A DNA stretch of 64,000 bases from Prinia subflava (taxonomy: Eukaryota; Chordata; Aves; Passeriformes; Cisticolidae), in NCBI RefSeq assembly GCF_021018805.1, contig NC_086248.1:24684922-24748921 (forward strand), given 5' to 3'. Positions within the stretch are counted from its first letter, which is position 1; every line of letters starts with the position of its first letter. The translations under genes were made by a program, and so were the position numbers. The notes under the pieces were generated by a model, which was not told the origin of the DNA, ran no database searches, and saw nothing but the letters and a program-made list of their open reading frames with translations. Below, piece after piece: positions 13,601-25,600 of this stretch.

Positions 13601-16600
13601 CACCATGATGCCTTCCCTCTGCCTACTGTGTTAGCAGCAGCATTAGAGACTATGAAAACCAACATCCAACCTGTCAGAAATCTTACAGACTTCTAAATGC
13701 TGACAAACTGACCCACGTTTGACACTTAAACACACTGATTATCTAGCAATTACAAGCCTTCAAAATGCTTTAAAATTTCTCCACTTAAATTATGGAGAAA
13801 AACTTCTGAGGGTCCCAGTGCTTGAGCACCCTGCACATGTAAGACAGGGCAGGCTGAGGCCAGCAGAGCCTCCCTGAAGGGCACTGACTGCTGCTCTGCT
13901 CCTTAAACATAACCTAAGAGTTCTGTCCTCACAGGGCACACTGATGCAGATGGACAGAGTTTTCAGCCACATCTCTTTCCCACAGTAAGGAACTACTCAG
14001 TTAAATTTGCAGTAAGTTTACCAACAAACCATGCTCTTTTTTTTTTTTTTTATATGGTGGATTCTGCAAAATTGGTCACAGTACATAGCAAAAGAAAACA
14101 GTAATTCCAAAATGTTCCAAAATGGATTGTAAAATTCCTACAGAACTGGCTATTAAGCAGGATGGGCCAGCCTGCATTTTTAGCTAAGAAAGTCCAAAAG
14201 CTCTGACAGAGACAATCTGGCAGCAAGTAACAGGTGAAAAAAAAATCATTTTCTATATAGTCCTATCCATTCCCAGAGAAGAAGTTCTGTGATAATTCCT
14301 TTAGTCCAAGTCTGTTTGGCAGTGGTTGCCTGTTTAAGAAATAGCTAAGAAAAATTGGAACAAAGGCTGGGACTAAACCCTTCCAGAGCACGAAGAAAGA
14401 TAATCACACCTTGACTCACTCAGCAATCACTAAGGCTAAATTTAATTACCAAAACTAACTAACTACTAAAGCAAAAATTAATTTGGCAATAAGAGGCAAA
14501 GGTTGCTTCTTAAAATGGTTTAATAATATTAGCAGAAATATTAGTTAAATCTTGAAAATGGGTTTAAATTCACTCTGATTAAAGATCAGGGTGTTTTATT
14601 TTGTTTTGTTTTCTTTTGTCATGGATCAGAAGTCAGACTATATTCTGACAAGACTTTCCATAGCTTCAATTCACAGTCATTTTAGTATGGAAGGATTAAA
14701 AAATGAAACGCTTACTGTGCCAAATTTCCCGAAGTTTTCTAGCGCTATATTTACTTCAGTGTCCGAGATTCAACTATCAGCTTCTTAATTTCACTTTTAA
14801 AGCTTTTTGTGGACAGGAATAATGCAGTGTTACTGATCAAGAAGGTCACATAGAAGAAACACAACAAGTAATTAATGACTTTGACAGCCCAACTACCACT
14901 TGAATACAAAACTAACAAAGAAGCCCTGCTACAAGTTGTTTGTTTTTCTCTTGTGTATTTTCTGGGGGGCTTCAATTAAAATAACTTTAATTAATCCAAA
15001 TATCTAAACTGTCTAGGACAATCAAAACTAAAATGACCCCTTCTATTTCAGACACATATTTAATGATGATTGAATGCAAGTATCAGTTTCACAGTAGAAA
15101 AAAATCATATCAAAGAAATAGACTAAATATATATTCATATTTGATTATATGAGGTGAAATAAAAACCATTCTGGGTAATTCTCAGAATGCAGGCTGTAGA
15201 TTTGCTGCCAGATACAGCACTTAGAGCAAGATAGAGTGCTTTGTATCACCACCCTGACCACAGTTCTTAAGGAGTCTGTAACTCAGACCTTCTGAGGACT
15301 CAGGTACTAACACTTTTCTCTGACTTCTCCCATGTTGAAGGATGACTAGCTAGAAAACTGACTGCACTGTTACTACTCTGTTGAAGTTGGATCAGAGGAA
15401 GGAAAGTCAAACATCTTTTTGGTAAACCTCTTTCTATTTATGGTTAAATAACTTACCCATAAACATGTTGTGAAGCATACAACAGAACAGTGACGTGCAA
15501 ATGAAATCAACTGAAATAATAAATATTTATGTCCGCTACATTCTAACCAAGTGTCTTCCTCATTCATACTCTGCTCCATGATTGGTTTCTAAGTTTAGCA
15601 ATTAGCTGGGGGAAGTTTCTGTTTGGTCTTCAGAGTCACTGGAAATTCCAGCAGATATTTACCTAAGTCATAAAATGTTAAGAAGAAAATTGTACGGCAA
15701 GAATAAAAGGAGATGCTGTGCTTTAAAGATTAACCAGCACATGCAAAACAATGATTACTGGAAGTATAAACATCAACTTCCCTGGCACCTACAGGTCAGA
15801 TGCCAGCCCAATATACAATATATACCAGTCCAAACAGTCTCTTCAAGCCTTTCCTCCTTCAGAAAAGCCTTTCTTAGCAGAACGAAATTTGCACACATGT
15901 TCAGGAATGCTCTACATATGACTACTGACATCAGGTGGATCCAAAAGAATGCAAATGAGTCCTTTTTGAAATATCATATGTCAAAGGAAGTGATTGTTGA
16001 GCATTTCAGGTATACTTATTTTATTCCATTGTACCATTTAAACGTCAAGATCTTTACTAGCTGTTTTCAGCAGGTTGAACTAACCAGTTACAGGCACATG
16101 CACACACACATTATATTGCTTTAATTCTTTAAGCCAATTCAACAACCCCAACACCCCCACTTTTAACTGATACTTGAGAATAAATTTCTGATAAAGAACA
16201 CAGGATCAATTTACAGTTGTGTGATTTGTCCATTCAGCTTTTAAAAAATCTACATTTGATCAAGTCCAATGATTTTTTAGAATGCCTTTTTTTTCTTATT
16301 TCCAAGAAATAGTATGTTAAGTAATGTACTTGAAATGTATCAGTGCATCATTGGCTCAAAGTAACAAATACAATTAATCAGAAATGTTTTTGAATGATAA
16401 TCAGTTGTAGCAAACTGGTGTTTTCCCACTTAAAAACACATTGTCATATTGCACAGCTGTAATCTCAAAATGCTGAAAAAATCAATTTCTGAGGATTGAA
16501 AATCCTCAGAAAAAGACCCACTGCAATATTATTACCAGGAAAATATAATTTTTGGTACTGAGAAAAAAGGTACTGATGTTTGTAAGCATGTGCATATCAC

Positions 16601-19600
16601 AGTCTCTGCAATTTCCTAAATGCACAAGCATTTAAATAGGCAAACACCTATATGTTTTTTGGGGAATATTACCATGAGAGAGTACATTGGATGTGTAATA
16701 AATATATCCATACCACCAAATTGATTCACTCAGTTTCAAACCAGATCCCTAGTCTCCCTCTATGCCAAGCTGAAAACATGACAGCTAAAGGCTCAACCTA
16801 CATATCATCATTCCCTCAGGGGGAAAAAACACAGGTGGAACATTTGTCTTACTCTAGACAGAAGAAGCTTATGCCAAAGCACTTCATCTGGCAATTAAAG
16901 CTCACCTTCTTGTACAGATAACCAAGATGAATAATATCAAGCTTAAAGTCTCTATGTGAAAATTTCCAAAAATACACTGAATTATTTTAATGAATAGAAG
17001 AAATCAGACTCTTCAGAAGAGCCTGTGGTTTTGTGTTTGAACAGGTTTAGCTCATTGGAATCAATCATGGAATATAAATAAATCATCACTACCACTAATT
17101 TTGTGCTTAGAAGTCAGTTACTACACTCTTTAACAAAACTGCACCTTCAAGTACTCACTGCAGGACAATTCTTTCCTAATTGTTTTAGTTTTAATTTAAT
17201 TCTTTCCTAATTGTTTTAATTTCCTAACTGTTTTAACACTCTTTTCCAGTTTATAAAATATTAATAAATTATTAAGAGATATTTAACAAATGATGAGCAC
17301 CTGTTTATCAGCTCATCAAGTCAGTAGAAAGATTTTAAATTGTTACAACACATTTGCTAGAGGTATTCTATCTCTATGTTCTCAAAACAGCAGCAATAGG
17401 GGAGAATGCTGGTGTCTAACTTGTATCAGCATATGAATCAATCAAAAAGTGCCAGGGTAGCATAAAAAGGCTTCTACAGCATACAAGCAGAAAAGAGAGT
17501 CCTCTGAGTACCATTTACAGCTATTTATAGCATATGCCATTCATGTACACAATTGGTTTACAGCTAGAGCTCCTTTCATATCTCCTTACAACTTTTAAGA
17601 ATTTCCCTTTGTTAACATTGCATTTATAAAACAGTCTTAAAGAAATGTTAGCAGGGCATGCCACCTCTTCTCTACATGATTTTCCAAAATTAGCAAATTT
17701 AAAACAGCATTAGCTGGAAAAAATAATACAAAATAATTCCTCAAGTCTCTGTAGACAAAACAAGGACAAAAAAGATATTGTAATTATAGCAAATTAATAT
17801 ATTAATGTAATGGCACTGTGTGAGGAAGTAAATTTAAAAATTAGAAATTATGAACAGGCAGAAAGTGTGAATTAGTTGAGAGAGAACTGTTAGCTTTACA
17901 ACTTAGAAAAGCAGGCATTATTTTCCAAGCTGCATTAGGCTGGTGGGTCCAAGTTTATTACAGAATTCATTGTGGACCCAGTCCAGGCTGAATTAAATGG
18001 GAATCTTTCCATTGACTTCAATAAGCTTTGGATCAGCAGCTATGCTGTCATGTCTTGTATCGTCTTTGTCAACTGGGAATAATAAAGAAATTCAGATTAG
18101 CCTGCCTGAAGTTCCAGATGTGTTTTAATTGCTTGTTTCATTACTGCATTATTCTCATATTTATCTTCTTAACAGCAATTAACTCTTCTGTAATTATAGT
18201 ATGGAATGAATTTTGTTAAAATAACTTGTCAGTCAGAATGAAGATAACCTAGGTTGAAAATAAAGTCTGCTCAAAATATGTACAGATATCTACAAGTTAT
18301 ACTTCAGAGAAAAACCTGCATTCAGTCTAAAAACTGTTTGAGCTTATAGCACTATGTAATTACCAAATGATTGCTGCGAGAATTGTGCAGTCAAAGCTGT
18401 CATCTCCCCCTTTCTCAAGTGAGAACAAAACTAACAACATCTGTTACATAACTCAAGCACTCAGAAAGTCATCAGCAAGACTCTGCCCTGCCTACTTCAA
18501 CAATTTAGATTTTAGCAGAAGGAATAAAGAAACAATACCAAAAAATGCATTCAACTAATCAAACCTACTTGCAAAGAAATAATGATGCATGGCACATGCC
18601 TACAAAAATCATCACTATCAGCTGTTTCTGTATAAAAAAAATCAACCCACCCAAATAACAGCTTATTTTTTTATTTACAGGTAAAAGTCAGAATTTTCAA
18701 AAAGAAATAGGTGTTCTTTTGAGACCCCCCAAGATATCGTTTGAAGAAAAAAATGACAGTCTTTATTACCCTTATGACTGTAATGCTGACATCTCTGAAA
18801 AGCAGGCCATCAGAGCTCTGGTCCTATTATCAAGGTATCTCAGACTAGTAGAAAAACATGAGTATCAGATCAGAAACTAAAAATTTTGATAGACTCACAC
18901 CAACCACTTTGTTGATCACTTTTCTCTTAAAAACTGACAGGAAATAATTTCTTCTTTACAGATCATGTACAAAGAGAGAGCAAGCCTAATTTAAGGTGAT
19001 ATAAAATCTGAAGGGAGTATTTAGTGCTCTGTGGAATATTTCCACAAGTAATAAATTCGCACAACACATGATCTTTTGAGCACTGGAAATACAACAGGAT
19101 CTTAATGCTTTAACCTATGAAGAGATTAAAAGTAGAAATACAATAATCAGACTAGGTGGATAAAAAATAAAGTAACACTTTCACAAAGACATTTTTTCAC
19201 AAGGCCTACTGCATAGATACACAATACAGGTTTTAGGTTTGCTTTTATCCTAAGTACTTCATAACTCAATATGTAAATGCAAATACAACATACAAATGTT
19301 GAGCAAATGGCATCTTAGTACCCAAAATTTGTACAAACTAACATAACATCAACATCAGAAGCATCAAGCAAAACATTACATGACACAGAGAGGAAAATAA
19401 TAGTAACAAAACCTCAAAAAATTGTCTGCATACTACTATATTACTAAGTCAGGATTGTTCTTTCATTTTTTCCTGTTTCTATCAATCTCAGCATAGTTAT
19501 TAGATGCAGTAGAATTACATTAACTTTATATTTGCTTTCCAAACATACAGGATATCTGGCTATACTAGTTTGTTTTCAGGATTTCTGCATTATGAAGACA

Positions 19601-22600
19601 ATACAAATTCTGTTGTACCTTGTAGTGTATCTTGAACATGTTTCAAAAAGAATTCTGCTACCATTTCCTAGCATATAACACACTTTTTTTCAGAGAATGC
19701 ATTGATCTATATCTGGCATTCCTGGTGCAGTTATGAAAGATCAACAGACAAACCAGGAGTATAGGTATAACAGTAGGAGTCAGGTCAGAAGCTGAAAGTC
19801 ATGTTATGCTGCTGTCGCTGGCACAAATTAGGCCACATCTGAGGTCTTGCAATGTGACCTAAATATTGAGAAAAACTCCACCATTTTAAGTGTTTGCAGA
19901 TGCATTTCTGAAAAATATGATTTCTGGAGAGTAAACATGAGCAGTTGCAAATGCTCAGACATATTACTTGTGGCAGGAGAGCATATGAGAGGCCTAGAAG
20001 AGTGCTATAAATGTCCTGCCAGCTTTACCCACAAGCACTCACTTCAGTTCCCATCTGCATAATTGCAAACACAAGGAGCTTCCCCTGAAACCCAACTCTG
20101 AAAAACCCTACCTATGCAAAAAAGGACAGTCAGACTGAAATTAAGTTTTTGGTCCCTCAAAAAAATGTATTTATCAAAACACCTTCTCATCAGTAAGACA
20201 GATGACTAGCCATTGAACTACTTAAATGGCAGCATGGTCTGTTTTTGTCATCAGGAAAATGAGCTTGATTACTACCTTTACCAAATCCTATCTAAATTAT
20301 TCTGTCCATAGTGTCATATGTTATTCTACAGAATGGATAAAACTGGGATAGTCTGGTTAACTGAAGTTACAAATAGTGTTACTGAGGGAAATCAAGCACA
20401 TCTCTTGAAATTATTTACTTATCTTTACAACCTACTTTTTCTGTTTGTAACTTTGGCGATTAGTGAGAGTAATAATATAGCAGAAAATGTTCTGTCCAAA
20501 AAATAAGCACACTTCTCAAAAGCTGGAGGCAATGGGAGTTCAGTTCACCTGTGCTCTCCATTCTAGACAGTTGCTCCTTAGATGTTGTCTCAAGATACAT
20601 TCATTTCATAACCATGTTATTTTTACTTGCTAAAGCAAGAGGGATCATATGATGACTATTTTTAAAATAATCAGCTTAATGAATTAACCCCTGTCTAACA
20701 CTAATGTGGCTGAATGAAAGAAATAAAGACTGTCTGCATGTATGTTTGTGTGGGTAGGGTAGCCACACAACCTGCTGAGCTGTCCCAGGACCACAGCTGC
20801 ATGTGACTGGTTAATGATATAAAGTCATTCATCTTCAACTGTATCATCCAAGGCTTGTCTTGTGCTTAAGCAGCCTATTTGGCTGTCCCAGGGATGGCAC
20901 AGCACAGTTCAATCTCTGTCATCCACACCAGAGCCCTTACTATAAGAGTATCCCACCAGAGAATTCCCACTGAATTCTACAGAAGGCGAGCCAAGAGGAG
21001 GCACTCACACTTTATATTTCAAATACACATCGAGGAACAACAGAAACAACATAAGCAGTAAGTTGAACAAGACGTCACTCACAACATCCAAAATCCAGCT
21101 CACTTTCCAACAGGTGGAAGCCAATTAGCCTCTACTTGAATGGAGGAGCCCATATATCTCACAGCTGAGGATAGCTCTCATTTTCCACAACCAAAGGACA
21201 CACTTTCACCCCAACATTTCTGCACTGAACTATTCTGCTCTTTGCTGCTCCTCCAGGCCCTGAACAGATGGGAGCACTGGGTTTGCTCATGCAGGATGGT
21301 GCTACATCAGCAACAGAGGCAGATGAGCAGGGATGACTCAGTGTCTTACATGCCCTAATGGTGACCTAATGGTGAGGCAATTTCATGGCCAGCTTGTAGA
21401 TTTTCTGCTCTTCAGAACCTCCATTAGTTATAAATGAAGCATCCAATGCATTTTAGGTTGCTTTATTAGGATTGTTTAAATTTTTTGTTGTTGTTTATAT
21501 TTTGGAAGTCTCCCTTTACAATATTGTGCGGAGATTTTAAAAGACTTCCTAGTACTTTTAATGTCTTAAATCTACCACTTCATTCCCCTTTAAAGCAAAA
21601 TTATGGGACTTTATATTTACATTATTGTTTAAAATGTTACATTGTGAAGCATTTATATTAACTGCAAACCAAAATATACTTCATTAGTAGGTACAGTTCA
21701 CACTTAACAAATGCAAACCACACTAGAAAGAGAGCTGTTAAAGTATTAAATATTTCATTCTCTCTATGTCAGAAGTACCCTTTCCCTTCCATTTCTTAGA
21801 TTGACTTTTTTTAAAAATGACAATGACCAACTACCATTTCTGTTGTAAAAATGAAAAGAGACAAAACAAGGCTAGGGACAGTAACAGAACTCATTTTTAT
21901 CTCAAAACATTTGTTATGGTGTACCAACTTACAATATACCAAAATCCCTTCAGCTGTATTTTAGGATATTTAATTAACATTGACTTTCAGTCTTTCTGAC
22001 GTATGAAGACACCACAGACCGTAAAAGGTTAAAACACCTCAGAGTTATTTGGAGCAGAAAAAGAGGAAAAAATAAAGCTAAGGGGAGGAATTATGTATGT
22101 TTTTCTCTTAAGCCAAACAAGTGGGAAGAAAGTCTCTCGGGCAGGATTTCTTAGTGTTTTTCAGTCTACTCAAAATGTTTTTGAAGGTTTTGGTGAAAAT
22201 GTAAAAATATTTAAATGAAAAGCTTTCTCAATTTTTCAGCTGGAAGTGCTATTTCCAACCCCTCATTATCAAAACTTTCTATCAGTTTTCAGTATTATGT
22301 AACTCAGACTGCCTCCCGTTATATCCAATACCACAACATTTCTGACTGTATAAAGCTGTATCTCTTTATCTTACAATTCAAAATGTAATTCAGAACGTAA
22401 TTCATCTGTAAGGTAATGCTCCACCAACTGAGCCCTGTTTACTGCTCCTGGCCTGCAGAGAACTGCTGATGGTTTGAAGACAGCTAGCTGTCTCTCAGCA
22501 CTCAGAGCTGCTCTCTTGGCTCGTCTGCTTCAAGCAGTGTGCTGGCCTGGGAGAGACAAACGAGGAAACCAGGAGGACAAAGCCCAGCTATCAGATATTA

Positions 22601-25600
22601 TGAGGAGGTGAAATGAGCTGCCCAAACACTGGTAGAGGAACAATGTCTCTGGAAACAAGCAAAGTAAAAATGAAGCAGCATGGTCCCCAGCTAAGCAAGA
22701 ACAGAGATGCAGATAATATGGTGTAAGAAGATGCAAGGAAGTAAAAGGCCAGTAAAACTGGAAAAAGGAAAGGCAGTGGTACTTAGTGAAAAAATAGACT
22801 TTAAAAGTGTGATTAAACAGTATCTGAAGGAAGACACACTATGTAACAGAAATGAGAGTCAAACCCATCCTGAATCTTCCCTCAAGTAAGTAATTATCAA
22901 TATCTAACAATATCACAACATCAACAGGACAGAAGTCAATAATGAGACAATTTTATACTATATATATATATATCTATATATCTCAGTATATACAACAGCA
23001 ATATGGTGAAGAATCTTTTCTTTTAAGGTATCTTTAAGTGCTTATTTATTTCTTTTAATTAAATCAAATTTAAAGATGAATAGAAGAAAATAAGTGAGAA
23101 CTTTAAAAAAAGAATCAACAACTCAATCAATACAAATTAAACGTGAAGTATAATAGCTATTGACAAAAAAAAAAGACAAAACCCAACAAAACTAATAAAT
23201 CAGTACATAAGGATATGTCAGCAATTTGATCACTTACAGGCTCTCCTCGATGTCCTTCTAGGCCTGGAGATCCAGGCTGCCCAACTTCTCCCTTTAAAAT
23301 AAAAAAAAAACCCAAACCTTTATGAAAACAACCTTAGCTGCATAATAAAAATAATTATTTGAAATAATAAATAATATTTTTAATCTAAGTAAAATTTTAA
23401 ACACACACACATTGAGACTTTATCAAACAAACATCTCAGCAGTTTACAACACAGCAGGAAGTGTCGTCAATCTCATATTCCCTCATGTTATGTCTGACAG
23501 GTATCAAACAGTTTGCAAAAAAGATGAGAGAATATTTACTTTCATTCAGAAGAGAAATTTCTGGTACAAAAAAATGCATCAAACAATAACAGAGTGTTGC
23601 ATTGTAATTGTTGGTATAAATAGTAGTATTAAAAATGTTTTGAAGCATTTCAGAATACAGCAGTAGCACAAATGATCCAATATTTATCAAAGTATGTATG
23701 ATATTAACGTATTCAGAAAATCTGAATAATTCCAGAAATAAAATCACATTAAAAAAGGCAAAGATATAGATGATATAGCTATGGCTATGGCTATGGCTAT
23801 GGCTATAGCTATAGCTATAGCTACAGGTAGATATAGATATAGATATAGATATAGATATAGATATAGATATAGATATAGATATAGATATAGATATAGATAT
23901 AGATATAGATATAGATATAGATATAGATATAGATATAGATATAGATATAGATATAGATAGATATAGATAGATATACACACACACATATAAAATAATCTGG
24001 CATTAATTAACTTAAAATTATAAAAGCTAGACTTGAAGTAACAATGGGTAGCATCTGAGTTTCAAGCCATGTTTTTTCCACATTCTTTCCCAAAATGAGT
24101 ATTGTAAAAAACCAGGAAAGCTCCAATAGAAATTTCCTTCAAAGACAGCCTGTTTGTTACTGTTCTGAATTTGATTACAGACCCAGAATGAAGCAATGTT
24201 TTTTAGCAAGCAGATGTTGAAGTCAGGCTAGCGAAATGTTTGAATGAAAAATATGGCTTCTATTAACTAGTATACTATAAAATTAATAAAATCTAACGAG
24301 CACATCATATTTTTGGTACTACAATAATAAAGAAAATAGTCCAGAAAACATCTTTCAGTTTAGATGTACACACATTCACACAATATACTGAATTCTCTGT
24401 ATGTTGCTTACATGCATAAAACATATGAAAGTGCTCTCCAAATTCATGCTTTAGCAACACAATGCCTCACTCTAAATTGCCACCAGTGACAGTTAAAATT
24501 TTATGTTAATGTTAACTGTGGCTATTACCTGTCCATGTTATCAAATACCAGAGAAGAAAAAAAAATCTAATATCTATTTTTTCCCAACATTCTGAAGTAC
24601 CAGAGAAGGAATTTCTCCTCCAACTTAGCAATGATATCTGTGTGTGTGTATGCATATATATATATATGTAAATATATATGTATATATATGTGTACATACA
24701 CACACATATGTGTAAAATAAGAGAGGATTCATTTGAAACAAAATCTGGGAAGAAGCCAAGCTCATATCACAGATAACAGAAGTCTAGTCTGGACAACTGA
24801 TGGAGCATTGATTCAGCGGAGCACACACCAGGAATCGAATTCCCTTGCACACACACAGACGTTTGGTCATATTTGAGATACACAACGGGATCTTGTCTAC
24901 TCCCACTCCAGAAAGGCACTGGCTATCCATAGGACTTATGTCACATTTTTCAGCTCCCCGAGGATGTTTTGGACCCCATTATATTTCAAATGCACCAGGG
25001 GCTTTTTATGCGCACAACTAAACTGATACCTACAAGTCTGCCTTCTCTGAACTGAATTATTCTCCAGACTCCACTGGCATTACCCTGGATGTACCTCATT
25101 GACAGCTGCTGACAGGAAGGTTTTAGGTGTCTCACAGGTCTTGTGTCATATGTCCCTGCTGCAGGAGATGTCACAGATAGGCCAGTTTCATCCCCAGCTG
25201 CTCTAGACAAGCATGGTCACAAAATGGACAATCCAGATCTCCAACTACAGTATTAAATTACAGAATTTAGACAAATGCACTCAGAAGTACACCTGCATTT
25301 TTGGACACTGAAGTAACATCAATCTTGAGCAGCCCTAGATAATCTCATTATTATTAAAAAAAACCTTATAGGAACAAAGCTGCTGTTGAAAGACTTCTTT
25401 AGATCAATTCAATTGAGCATTTACACGACATTAAGATTATTAAAATCTTAATAGATTATTAAAGATTATTAAAATCTTTCCCCTGTGAACTTTAAACTGA
25501 TACTGCCGAAGACTATTCACAAATTTGAACAAAATTAGGCAAGCAAAATCTCCAGTGAGTTCACAGACTGCAATACACTATAGAAAGATCAGATCCTGTT

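Larger units (their letters stand above)
8033..23237 (-). other. COL21A1 intron c16-c17, 15.2 kb
   Basis: The largest intron in the window. It holds low-complexity tracts near 8141 and 10304, possible very old repeats near 9763 and 17937, small tandem duplications (17168), a perfect hairpin (16486-16512), a 16-bp palindrome (22478-22493) and a TA run (22956). I see no LTR or CR1 and no missing helix exon: c16 and c17 are adjacent in the protein order. Confidence 0.7.

Noticed and set aside
15675..16124. 149-codon plus-strand open frame
   Set aside because: No recognisable domain, no splice or codon pattern typical of a gene; chance frame in a long intron.
22405..22440. tRNA-like box A on the minus strand (GGGCTCAGTTGGTGG)
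   Set aside because: No box B or acceptor stem at the expected distance; not a tRNA gene.
23436..24003. Ile/Ser- and Tyr/Leu-repeat open frames on the minus strand
   Set aside because: Translation of the hexanucleotide array; no protein family resemblance.
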